Part shown: positions 37,052 to 45,241 of the stretch, one piece after another | Layout of the letters: the number at the start of each line of letters is the position of its first letter | Position numbering within the stretch: position 1 is the stretch's first letter | Notes under the pieces: generated by a model | The model's database searches: none | What the model saw: the letters and a program-made list of their open reading frames with translations, nothing else | Told to the model about the DNA's origin: nothing | DNA from: Pandoraea sp. | GTDB lineage: Bacteria; Pseudomonadota; Gammaproteobacteria; Burkholderiales; Burkholderiaceae | NCBI RefSeq assembly: GCF_004297875.1 | Contig: NZ_SCSK01000031.1 | Coordinates: 1-64,000, forward strand | Direction of reading: 5' to 3' | DNA: 64,000 nucleotides | Position numbers and translations under genes: made by a program

Positions 37052-38245
37052 TCAGGGGCGCACGGTGCTGATCAAGTACAGCGACTCGACCGACGGCAGT
37101 ACCTGATTGAGCAAACGGTTGAGCGAGACCAGCGGGGCCGTGCCGACGTAGACGACATCCAGCGGCTTGAGCGAGAACTCGGTGGACAGCAGCAGTGCGT
37201 CGACCTGCGTCATGTCGAGCCGGAAGATTTCCGGTTGAGTCGGGTCTTTCGGGGTACGCCGAATCACCAGGACCTGCCGGGGTTGCGCGGATGTCGGATT
37301 GATACTGCCGGCGCTGGCCAGTGCATCGGCCAGCGCCATGTGCCCATTGTTCATGAACAGCACCGACGGCTTGTTGATTTCGCCGATCACGAATACGCGG
37401 CTGTCGTTGTGATTGGGGACATCGACGATATCGCCGCTGCGCAACATCATGTTTTGCGATGCGTCGCCGTGGCGCATGACGGCATTGACGTCGAGCACGA
37501 ATACCTTGTTGCCGCGCGTGACGCGCACGCGCTGCAGGTCGGCATCGGGCAGCGCGCCGCCGGTGCGGGCGATCGCGTCGACCAGGCTCAGCGGGCTGTC
37601 GGTGATGGGCAACGTGCCGGGACGCTTGATGTCGCCGGTGATTTCGACGCGCTGGCTCCGATACTGCAGTATCGAGACGTCGACCTGCGGATTCTTCAGG
37701 TGATCGCTCAGCATGCTTGCCAGCAGTCGCGCCGCGTCGGCCGGCGTCTTGCCGCCAACGGCTACCCGGCCGAGCGTGGGAAAGAATATCGTGCCGTCGG
37801 CGGCGACCCGCTCGCGCACCATACCGGCGCCGTTGCCATTGCCGCCGGAGCCCGACAGGCCGGATACGGAACCGTTGGTCTGATCGCCCGTGGCGGCATT
37901 GGTCGTGGCCTGCTGGGGCGGCAAGGCGCCATCGCTTGCGCTGAGTTCCGGATGGCCCCAGATCGTCACGCCGACGATATCCATCGGGCCGATGCGGTAC
38001 TCCTGCAACCCGGGGTGCGACTCGCCGGCCGCTTTCGGGGCAGCTTGCGTGTCCGCCGCCGCGGCCTTGGCCTGGGCCAGGATGACCGCCGGCGTAATCA
38101 GGTGCACCTTGTATCTGGTGTGGCCCGTAGGCTCGTTCAGATTGTCCTGCATGCGCGAGGCATCCAGGTGCGGGCCGGGCGCCAGCGAGCACCCTGACAG
38201 CGCGGCGACCAGGCCTAGTGAAAACAGCGTTGTTTTGATCGTCAT
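37052..38245 (-). CDS. Wza-type outer-membrane polysaccharide export lipoprotein
   Basis: 397 residues from ATG 38245 (GGAG six bases upstream; the adjacent ATG 38248 is possible). The lipobox AALSGC puts the lipid on Cys18 or so. A Poly_export domain (EYRIGPMDIVGVTIWGHPEL) is followed by SLBB repeats (VEITGDIKRPGTLPI; VFVIGEINKPSVLFM). It forms the channel through the outer membrane opposite Wzc. The Ser/Thr/Gly-rich insert after the export domain (GLSGSGGNGNGAG) is longer than usual. Confidence 0.93.
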   Translation of the reverse strand: MTIKTTLFSLGLVAALSGCSLAPGPHLDASRMQDNLNEPTGHTRYKVHLITPAVILAQAKAAAADTQAAPKAAGESHPGLQEYRIGPMDIVGVTIWGHPELSASDGALPPQQATTNAATGDQTNGSVSGLSGSGGNGNGAGMVRERVAADGTIFFPTLGRVAVGGKTPADAARLLASMLSDHLKNPQVDVSILQYRSQRVEITGDIKRPGTLPITDSPLSLVDAIARTGGALPDADLQRVRVTRGNKVFVLDVNAVMRHGDASQNMMLRSGDIVDVPNHNDSRVFVIGEINKPSVLFMNNGHMALADALASAGSINPTSAQPRQVLVIRRTPKDPTQPEIFRLDMTQVDALLLSTEFSLKPLDVVYVGTAPLVSLNRLLNQVLPSVESLYLISTVRP

Positions 38246-38309
38246 CATCGTCTCCGTTGACGGCGGCGCGAGGCGCTCATCGAAATCGAACCAGTGGGCG
38301 GGCGTCGCA

Positions 38310-39689
38310 TCAAAAGGCGTTTTTCCCGACAAAGCCCTTCATCATCGTCAGTACGATGATCTTGATATCGAACCAGAACGACCAGTTCTGCAAATAGAAC
38401 AGGTCGAACTTCACCCGTGCTTCCATTTTTCCGACGGTCCTGGTTTCGCCACGATAGCCATTGACTTGCGCCCACCCGGTAATGCCGGGCTTGATCCGGT
38501 AGCGATACATGTAGCCGTCGACCAGGTCCTTGTACAGGTCGTCATGCTCGACGGCATGCGGGCGCGGCCCGACCACCGACATCTGTCCCATCAGCACGTT
38601 GATGAATTGCGGCAACTCGTCCAGGCTCGTGCGACGCAAAAACGCGCCCAGGGGCGTGACGCGCGGATCGTTGCGGCTTGCCTGCGTGACGCGCCCGGGG
38701 GAGTCGCCGTGGATTTTCATGGTGCGGAACTTCAGGATGTCGAAAAGCTGACCGTCGACACCCTTGCGCTTTTGCCGGAAGAGCACGGGCCCCGGTGACG
38801 AGAGCTTGACCAGGATCGCGATCACGCAAAACAGCGGCAGCATGGGCACCAGCACGAGCGCCGCGAACAAGCGATCGAACACGAGCTTCGGCCATAGCCG
38901 GAATTCCGGAATCGGACTGGCGGCGACGTTGATGGCGGGCATGCCCAGGAGATCGGTCAGGGCATGATTGAAAAGAGAAACGCTGCGTACGTCGGGCAGG
39001 AAGCGCAGATCGACGAAGTCGTGCCGGAATTCCCGAATGAACCGCTGGATGGTGTGCTCCTCCGACAACGGCAGCGCCAGCCAGATTTCCGCGATCCTTC
39101 TTTGACGCACCAGCCTGGCCAGATCGTCGAAGCGCGTCATCACCGCAACGCCGGCCACGCTGGCGCCATGGACGGCATTTTCGTCGAACACGCACAGCGG
39201 CGTGAAGCCTGCCTCGCCGGCCGTGCCCATGTGCTCGATGATGCTGCGGCTGTGACTCTCCGGTCCGACGATTGCCACGGCCTTGTGATTGATACCGACA
39301 CGCCTGAGCCGCTGCAGCGCGAGGTGCGCGAGAATCCGGGACGCTACCAGCAGGCACGCCGAGATCAGCGTTGCCAGGCCCAGCCACAGGCGTGAAATGC
39401 TCTCGGCGCGATGCAGCGTGAACAGAAACACGACACCCACCAACGTCACCAGGAGCCAGGCGCTGAGCACGCGCCAGGCCAGTCGCGCAAGCCGCTGGCC
39501 ACGCCATGACCGATACACCCCGGCATTGGCGAACACCACCAGCAGCAGCGCGCACTGCACGGCCGTTATCGATTTCTCGAAATCGCCCAGATCGAACGCG
39601 CCGTGAAAGCGCAACATGTGCGCGAGCGTCGCACCCAGCACGACCAGACAAATGTCTGTCAGACGTGCGGTCATGCCCCAAATCGACAT
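38310..39689 (-). CDS. undecaprenyl-phosphate glucose phosphotransferase-type sugar transferase
   Basis: 459 residues: about five N-terminal membrane segments, a CoA-binding-like middle domain (KAVAIVGPESHSRSIIEHMG) and a C-terminal bacterial sugar transferase domain. The latter has LSSPGPVLFRQKRKGVDGQL, FDILKFRTM and RRTSLDELPQFINVLMGQMS. WcaJ-like enzymes start repeat-unit assembly by linking hexose-1-phosphate (usually glucose) to undecaprenyl phosphate. GGAG lies seven bases before the ATG. It is first in the wcaJ-wza-wzc series. Confidence 0.93.
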   Translation of the reverse strand: MSIWGMTARLTDICLVVLGATLAHMLRFHGAFDLGDFEKSITAVQCALLLVVFANAGVYRSWRGQRLARLAWRVLSAWLLVTLVGVVFLFTLHRAESISRLWLGLATLISACLLVASRILAHLALQRLRRVGINHKAVAIVGPESHSRSIIEHMGTAGEAGFTPLCVFDENAVHGASVAGVAVMTRFDDLARLVRQRRIAEIWLALPLSEEHTIQRFIREFRHDFVDLRFLPDVRSVSLFNHALTDLLGMPAINVAASPIPEFRLWPKLVFDRLFAALVLVPMLPLFCVIAILVKLSSPGPVLFRQKRKGVDGQLFDILKFRTMKIHGDSPGRVTQASRNDPRVTPLGAFLRRTSLDELPQFINVLMGQMSVVGPRPHAVEHDDLYKDLVDGYMYRYRIKPGITGWAQVNGYRGETRTVGKMEARVKFDLFYLQNWSFWFDIKIIVLTMMKGFVGKNAF

Positions 39690-39753
39690 CGTGTATCTCC
39701 TGAGATCCTGCCTGGAGCCGGGCTTCGGCGTTCGGCCCGCCCAACAGGCGCGC

Positions 39754-40530
39754 TTAACGCGACGGCACCAGCTGCAGCAGTTGACCGGATTGCATCACCT
39801 GAGGGGGCGGGCTGTCGGGCAACAATCGCGCGAACTCCCTCTTGATGATGCCGTAGCACTCGCAGGCCTGTCGCTCCAGCCCCGGCCGATCGAGTATCGA
39901 TATGTGCCCGCGCCGCCCCTGGATCAGGCCGGCATCCTGCAGCACTTTCACAGCCGCGGTCACGCCCTCGCGACGCACGCCAAGCATGTTGGCGATCATG
40001 TCCTGCGTCGTATCGATTTCCGGCGACGCCAGACGATCCTGCGTCAGCAAAAGCCAGCTGCAGAGTCGCTCTTTTATCGAGTGCCGTCTGTTGCATAACG
40101 CACTTTGCGCGACCTGCGCCATGCGAGCCTGGAGATAAAGCAACATGAGATGCTGGAGATAGCCGCCACGCTCGAATTCGCGCTTGAACAGGCGTGCGTT
40201 GAGCACATAGCTATAACCTGCGTGACGTACTTCCGCCCGATCGAGCGTTGCGCCCTCGCCGGCGACCACCGACACGCCCACCATGCCTTCGGATCCGACC
40301 GAGGCGACTTCCATGGTCAAGCCGTCTTCCTGCAAATAAAGAATTGAAACGATTGCCGTGGTAGGGAAATACACTGAATCGAATGTCTCGCCGACGTCGG
40401 AGAGCAGGCGGCCCACCTTGAGCCGCACCAATCGCAGGTTGGGCTCCAGTGCGAGCCACTCGTCCAATGGCAGCGCGCTTAGCAGGCCGTTTTGATGAAT
40501 CGACTGCGGATCACCTCTTGCATCCGGCAT
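39754..40530 (-). CDS. Crp/Fnr-family transcriptional regulator of the exopolysaccharide locus
   Basis: 258 residues: a cyclic-nucleotide-binding-like beta barrel (about 35-145) and a Crp-type helix-turn-helix near 175-225 (TTQDMIANMLGVRREGVTAA). It lacks an FNR-type Cys cluster at the N-terminus, and the barrel's phosphate-binding cassette is degenerate, so the ligand is unknown. It sits directly upstream of the sugar transferase gene in the same direction. It is the prime candidate to bind the TGTGC-N6-GCACA-type palindromes of the locus. GAGG lies seven bases before the ATG. Confidence 0.9.
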   Translation of the reverse strand: MPDARGDPQSIHQNGLLSALPLDEWLALEPNLRLVRLKVGRLLSDVGETFDSVYFPTTAIVSILYLQEDGLTMEVASVGSEGMVGVSVVAGEGATLDRAEVRHAGYSYVLNARLFKREFERGGYLQHLMLLYLQARMAQVAQSALCNRRHSIKERLCSWLLLTQDRLASPEIDTTQDMIANMLGVRREGVTAAVKVLQDAGLIQGRRGHISILDRPGLERQACECYGIIKREFARLLPDSPPPQVMQSGQLLQLVPSR

Positions 40531-40947
40531 GATCTACCTCTTGGGTTCATTGAGATAAGAATCCCCCGGACAACGGATTATTTATAAAAATTATTTCCGT
40601 CCCATCTTTATTGCTACACGCTCCAAACCGGCCTGAAGCGACACAAAAGGAAAGTGCTCGGCTGAGGACAAGCCTCAGCGATCGCGCAAGCCTCATATCG
40701 GCCGGGAACCGCGTCAATGTTTCATCGAGGACGCGTCACTCTGGAGGTTACCTGCGATTCTATGACCGGCTTTTGATCCGGCCAATCGGGAAATCGCTAC
40801 CCGTTGTATCGACGCACGGAGAATTGTTTCAGATTGAAACAAGGCACGGCGCGATCGCTCGTCAACATAGTAGATATGCGCGGTTCTCTTTCATTAATAT
40901 GATTCGAAAATCGAGCATGTAACATCTCGACACAATTTTCCTTTCGC
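40531..40947. other. intergenic region with a TTGTTTCA palindrome
   Basis: 417 bases between the carrier protein gene and the Crp/Fnr gene. It is AT-rich near 40575-40605, where the regulator's promoter probably lies. A perfect dyad TTGTTTCA-gat-TGAAACAA occurs at 40824-40842. A 103-residue plus-strand frame (40611-40922) has no protein-like features and is not listed as a gene. Confidence 0.5.
40824..40842. promoter_or_regulatory. perfect 8-base dyad, possible operator
   Basis: TTGTTTCA and its exact reverse complement are separated by three bases. It lies about 295 bases upstream of the Crp/Fnr gene and just beyond the 3' end of the carrier protein gene. The distance would suit an enhancer-type activator; the binding protein is unknown. 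Confidence 0.4.
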
Positions 40948-41235
40948 TCACGCAACACCCGAGGCGCCCTCCATCGCTTCGGCCGGTACCAACTCGGCGA
41001 TGGTTCGGCTCAGATTGCCGATGCTCTGGAACAGTTGCCGCGTGAGCATCTCGTCGGGGATCTCAATACCGAACTCGTCCTCGACGGCCAACAGGATATG
41101 AACGGTCACCAGCGACGACAGGCCGGCAGCGTAGAGATCATCGTCGTCACGCATGCGATCGACAGGCATTTCCAGATGCACGCGCTCTGACAAAATGCTT
41201 CGTATCGTCTGATTGATATTGGCTTTTTTCCACAT
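40948..41235 (-). CDS. phosphopantetheine carrier protein, partner of the amino acid ligases
   Basis: 95 residues. The carrier motif DLYAAGLSSL gives Ser41 as the phosphopantetheine site. The following region, EDEFGIEIPDEMLTRQLFQS, closely resembles, as I recall it, the small carrier proteins charged by amino acid:[carrier protein] ligases. It is acidic and stand-alone, with no ketosynthase or adenylation gene near. The ATG at 41235 was chosen because the fold begins there; the frame is open to 41364. It is divergent from the GNAT gene across a CRP-type palindrome. The two aaRS-like genes of this locus are its likely loading enzymes. Confidence 0.88.
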   Translation of the reverse strand: MWKKANINQTIRSILSERVHLEMPVDRMRDDDDLYAAGLSSLVTVHILLAVEDEFGIEIPDEMLTRQLFQSIGNLSRTIAELVPAEAMEGASGVA

Positions 41236-41516
41236 GGCGCACTCGCAGAAGATAGAAGGATCGCGGCCCCGCGCTGCATCCATCGGCCGCATCGGCGGTA
41301 GCTGGTAGCGGGTTTCGCCAGCGCCGCCGAACCACTCGGTTTTTGCATCGTATGTCGCGTCCAAAACGCCAACCGTGCGCTAGCGCACACAGCTTTTGCA
41401 GCTAAGGGCGTAACTTCGAAGCGCCTCGACGCCCGTTTCCGCGCGCACGCATCGGCAATTTCTTTTGCGCGCGATCGCTGGAGACGAACATCAAATTTGA
41501 CGATGCGAGAATCAAC
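41236..41516. promoter_or_regulatory. divergent control region between the carrier protein and GNAT genes
   Basis: 281 bases without a gene. At 41374-41389 lies CGTGC-GCTAGC-GCACA, containing a perfect 14-base palindrome (41375-41388). It has the same layout as the dyad between the Wzy and Wzx genes. Confidence 0.55.
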
Positions 41517-42086
41517 ATGGATTGGAAATACGCTGAGTTCACACAACTGAGCACGCCCGAGCTGTACGCGATACTGAGCGTGCGCAACGCAGTTTTCGTC
41601 GTCGAATACGCACACATTCATCTCGATATCGACCACAGGGACGCGAGCGCGCTGCACGTCGTCGCGCTCGAGTCCACGCCTGACATGCCGCAGGTAGCGG
41701 CCTACGCACGCCTGCAGCCGGGCGACGAGCAAGACCCGGAAATCACCATCGACCGCCTGCTCACGGCATCGCATCGGCGCGATGACGATACGCGCGACCA
41801 TCTGGTCGCGCACGCGCTGGTGGCCGCTCGCACCAGGTGGCCGGAGCAGCCGATTTACCTCAATGTCCCGGCGGATCAGGCAACTCTGTACGAGCGGTTC
41901 GGTTTCAAAAAAGCGGTCGGCCCCTTTCTCGACTATGGCATGCCGTTCCTGACCATGACCTGGCGGCCGACCCCAACCGGCCGGCGGCGTCGCGCCATCA
42001 CCGGCGGGTCGCTTCAACAACGGGCCGTCTCGAGCGCGGGTGAGCTGCCCGAGCAGGTGGCCGTCATTTTGGGAGCTCTGTCATGA
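41517..42086 (+). CDS. GNAT-family acyltransferase, ElaA-like
   Basis: 189 residues. The opening LSTPELYAILSVRNAVFVVE is the ElaA pattern, and LYERFGFKKAVGPFLDYGMP is the C-terminal GNAT/ElaA signature (usual form: Y...LGF...G..F.E.GIPH.). The usual acyl-CoA loop (Q/R-x-x-G-x-G/A) is poorly matched around DRLLTASHRRDDDTRDHL, which suggests an unusual acyl donor, possibly the charged carrier protein. About 40 extra C-terminal residues follow. It is translationally coupled (ATGA) to manC. Confidence 0.8.
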   Translation: MDWKYAEFTQLSTPELYAILSVRNAVFVVEYAHIHLDIDHRDASALHVVALESTPDMPQVAAYARLQPGDEQDPEITIDRLLTASHRRDDDTRDHLVAHALVAARTRWPEQPIYLNVPADQATLYERFGFKKAVGPFLDYGMPFLTMTWRPTPTGRRRRAITGGSLQQRAVSSAGELPEQVAVILGALS

Positions 42087-43600
42087 ATACTGCGCATGCC
42101 ACGCGGGCACCATCCGCCGAACAGCAGGCCGCCGTGCCCGGAAAACGACCGGCTTTGGCCAGGCACATCCAGCCTGTGGTACTGGCCGGCGGCTCCGGCA
42201 CCCGCCTGTGGCCGCTGTCCCGCGAGCACTATCCAAAGCAAATGGTCGGATTGCTAACTAATGATTCGCTCCTCGAATCGACCGTGCAACGGTTGGACGG
42301 CTTTTCGGGTGCATTTGCCATCGCCGACGAATGGATTCTGGTGTGCGGCGAGAACCATCGCTTCATGAGCGCGGAGCTGGTGCAGCGCGGCGGCCGGGCA
42401 GCACGTATCGTGCTCGAACCGGATCCGCGCAATACCGCTCCGGCGCTCACCATCGCGGCGCTGGCCGCGACCGAAGGCGAGCAGGACCCGATCCTGGCGG
42501 TCATGCCGGCCGATCATGCGGTCACCGATAACGAGGCGTTCCAGCTTGCCTTGTCGAAGGCTGCCGCGTATGCCTCGGACGGCGCCATCGTGGCGCTCGG
42601 TGTGATACCGCATCGCGCGGAAACCGGCTACGGCTACATTCGCGTCGGCGTGGCGCTCGGCCGCGAGGGTGGCTACGTGCTCGACCGCTTCGTCGAAAAG
42701 CCGCATCGGGAACTCGCCGAGCAGTACGTGCGCTCCGAGGAGTACTGGTGGAACAGCGGCATTTTCGTGATGCGCGCCTCCGTGTGGCTCGGCGCGATCA
42801 AGGCGTTGCGGCCCGATATTTTCGAGGCTTGTGCCGACGCATACCGTGGCGGCACGAGCGATGCGCCGTTCTTTCGGCTCGACGCGACGGCGTTCGACCG
42901 GTGTCCGGCCGACTCGATAGACTATGCGGTGATGGAGCGACTCAACGAGGACGCGCGCTTTCCCGGTGTCGTCGTGCCGCTCGATGCCGGCTGGTCGGAC
43001 ATCGGCTCGTGGGACGCCATCTGGGAAATCATGCCAAAGGACGACGAGGGCAACGTCGCACGCGGCAGGGTCGTGTTCGAACAGAGCACCGATAGCCTGG
43101 CCCACTCGGAGGGCCGTTTGATCGCCTGTATCGGACTGCGCGGCGTGGTGGTCATCGAGACAGCCGATGCGGTCCTGGTGGCCGACAAGCAATATGCGCA
43201 GCAGGTCAAGGCCGTGGTCGGCCGGCTCAAGTCGGAGCATGGCGCGGAGGTCAGCGACCACCGCAAGGTGCACCGGCCGTGGGGCTGCTATGACTCGGTC
43301 GATAACGGCGAGCGCTTTCAGGTCAAGCGGATTATCGTCAACCCGGGCGCGAGCCTGTCGCTGCAGATGCACTACCACCGCGCCGAACACTGGGTGGTGG
43401 TGCGCGGCACGGCCAAGGTCACGTGCGGCGAGAAATCGTTTCTGTTGACCGAGAACCAGTCGACCTTCATCCCGTTGGGTACCACGCATCGACTGGAAAA
43501 CCCGGGCAAGACGCCGCTTGAAATCATCGAAGTCCAATCCGGCGCCTATCTCGGCGAGGACGACATCGTCAGGTTCGAGGACCGGTTCGGGCGGGTGTGA
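42083..43600 (+). CDS. manC: mannose-1-phosphate guanylyltransferase / mannose-6-phosphate isomerase
   Basis: 505 residues. The nucleotidyltransferase domain has LAGGSGTRLWPLSREHYPKQ near residue 33 and FVEKPHRELAEQYV. The C-terminal cupin carries the isomerase half (HRPWGCYDSVDNGERFQVKR; LQMHYHRAEHWVVVRGTAKV). It makes GDP-mannose from mannose-1-phosphate, and often also mannose-1/6-phosphate precursors, so mannose or a derivative is predicted in the polymer. A ~30-residue N-terminal extension precedes the domain. Confidence 0.94.
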   Translation: MNTAHATRAPSAEQQAAVPGKRPALARHIQPVVLAGGSGTRLWPLSREHYPKQMVGLLTNDSLLESTVQRLDGFSGAFAIADEWILVCGENHRFMSAELVQRGGRAARIVLEPDPRNTAPALTIAALAATEGEQDPILAVMPADHAVTDNEAFQLALSKAAAYASDGAIVALGVIPHRAETGYGYIRVGVALGREGGYVLDRFVEKPHRELAEQYVRSEEYWWNSGIFVMRASVWLGAIKALRPDIFEACADAYRGGTSDAPFFRLDATAFDRCPADSIDYAVMERLNEDARFPGVVVPLDAGWSDIGSWDAIWEIMPKDDEGNVARGRVVFEQSTDSLAHSEGRLIACIGLRGVVVIETADAVLVADKQYAQQVKAVVGRLKSEHGAEVSDHRKVHRPWGCYDSVDNGERFQVKRIIVNPGASLSLQMHYHRAEHWVVVRGTAKVTCGEKSFLLTENQSTFIPLGTTHRLENPGKTPLEIIEVQSGAYLGEDDIVRFEDRFGRV

Positions 43601-43712
43601 ACACCAGTCGCCGCGGGGCTACCCGCGGCGAAGCGGTTCGTCGACGCGCTCGCGCCGCCGCTTGCGGCGACGCAGGGTGCGGCCTGTGACGTTCTCCGGC
43701 CATGCGCGGCTG

Positions 43713-43738
43713 CGCTTGTGCGATTTTTCGCACAAGCG
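43713..43738. repeat. perfect 11-base inverted repeat downstream of manC
   Basis: CGCTTGTGCGA and its complement are separated by four T. It lies about 115 bases after manC and about 130 before the next MFS gene. It could end manC transcription (although no T-run follows) or bind a regulator of the transporter gene. Its core resembles the TGTGCG/CGCACA dyads of the exopolysaccharide locus, but the spacing is eight instead of six. Confidence 0.55.
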
Positions 43739-43866
43739 ATCCATGCCCATCAGTGGATAGGCCCAGCCAACGTGGCTTGCGCGCCGCCGCGCTGCTGGCC
43801 CGACTCTTGCTAACTTCAACGGCGACATTCAAACCTGCCACCGAAGTTACAAAGGAGACAATCGTC

Positions 43867-45123
43867 ATGGCCTGGACCAAGCAGCAAAAGAGCGTTGCGC
43901 TCGCCAGTTTTCTCGGTTGGACGCTCGATGCGTTCGACTTCTTTCTGATGGTTTTCGTACTGAAGGACATTGCCAAGGCGTTCAACGTCGAGATCACGAG
44001 CGTGACGATCGCGATCATGCTCACCCTCGCGCTGCGCCCGCTCGGCGCGCTGATCTTCGGCCGGCTCGCCGACCGCTTTGGCCGGCGCCCGGTGCTGATG
44101 GCCAATATTCTGCTTTTTTCCGTGCTCGACCTGGCCTCCGGCTTCGCCACGAGCCTCACTATGCTGCTCGTGCTGCGCTGCCTGTTCGGTGTGGCCATGG
44201 GCGGCGAATGGGGCGTGGGATCGGCGCTCACCATGGAGTCGATTCCGGCAAAATCGCGCGGCATCATGTCGGGCATCCTGCAAGCCGGCTATCCGGCCGG
44301 CTATCTGCTGGCCTCGGGCGTGTTCGGCCTGCTGCACGACACGATTGGCTGGCGCGGCATGTTCATGATCGGCATCGCGCCCGCGCTGGTAGTGCTGTTC
44401 ATTCGCCGCAACGTGCCCGAGTCGCCGACCTGGCAGCGCGGCGCCGGCAAACCCCGTCCAAGCATCGTCGCGGTGTTCGCACGCGAATGGAAGCTGGCGC
44501 TGTATGGCATTGTGCTGATGACCGCCTTCAATTTCTTCAGCCACGGCACGCAGGACATGTACCCGACTTTCCTGACGGTCCAGCACAAGTTGCCGGCGCA
44601 CATGGTCGGGCTGCTGGCAGCGACCTCGGCAATCGGTGCGATCATCGGCGGCATCGTGTTCGGCGCGCTCTCGGAGCGCATCGGCCGGCGCAAGGCAATT
44701 GCGATCGCCGCCCTGCTCGCGCTGCCGGTGCTGCCTCTGTGGGCGTTCTCGACCGGCAGCCTGGCGCTCGGCATCGGCGCATTCCTGATGCAGATTTCGG
44801 TGCAAGGCGCCTGGGGCGTGATTCCGGCTCATCTGAACGAACTCTCGCCCGGCGAAGTGCGCGCGACTTTCCCGGGCCTCATTTACCAGCTCGGCAACTT
44901 CCTCGCGTGCGCCAACGCAACGCTGCAGGCCGGCATCGCGGCCAATCACGGCGGCGACTACGGTTATGCGATGGCGTTGGTCGCGGGCATCGTCGCGGTA
45001 GTCATCAGCGTGCTGATCATGTTCGGCCCCGAGCGGCGCGGCACGCAAATGCAGATGACCGAGTCGGCCAGCCAGGGCGAAGCCGATACGCCGAGGTTTG
45101 TGGCGTCACCGGCGGCGCACTGA
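43867..45123 (+). CDS. MFS transporter, SHS (lactate/monocarboxylate symporter-like) family
   Basis: 418 residues, 12 membrane segments. The start MAWTKQQKSVALASFLGWTL with DAFDFFLMVFVL is typical of the sialate/lactate:H+ symporter subgroup; loop 2-3 reads GRLADRFGRRPV. It imports a carboxylate with protons; the substrate cannot be read from sequence. GGAG lies nine bases before ATG 43867. It is co-directional with manC but 266 bases away, so it is probably a separate unit. Confidence 0.88.
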   Translation: MAWTKQQKSVALASFLGWTLDAFDFFLMVFVLKDIAKAFNVEITSVTIAIMLTLALRPLGALIFGRLADRFGRRPVLMANILLFSVLDLASGFATSLTMLLVLRCLFGVAMGGEWGVGSALTMESIPAKSRGIMSGILQAGYPAGYLLASGVFGLLHDTIGWRGMFMIGIAPALVVLFIRRNVPESPTWQRGAGKPRPSIVAVFAREWKLALYGIVLMTAFNFFSHGTQDMYPTFLTVQHKLPAHMVGLLAATSAIGAIIGGIVFGALSERIGRRKAIAIAALLALPVLPLWAFSTGSLALGIGAFLMQISVQGAWGVIPAHLNELSPGEVRATFPGLIYQLGNFLACANATLQAGIAANHGGDYGYAMALVAGIVAVVISVLIMFGPERRGTQMQMTESASQGEADTPRFVASPAAH

Positions 45124-45241
45124 CGCACGATGCAACAACCGGGGGTTCGGTTCAGTCAGAAGACCCGGTCGATGCCGACTCGCCGCGCGAGTCGGGCAAG
45201 GCAATTGAAGCGCGCCACGGGACACGCAAGCTTTCAGCACG

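Noticed and set aside
40611..40922. 103-residue frame between the carrier protein and Crp/Fnr genes
   Set aside because: No ribosome binding site and no protein-like segments, and it overlaps the TTGTTTCA dyad.
43713..43738. Fourth member of the CRP-type site group
   Set aside because: The arms match, but the spacer is eight bases, not six. It is listed as an inverted repeat only and left out of the proposed regulon.
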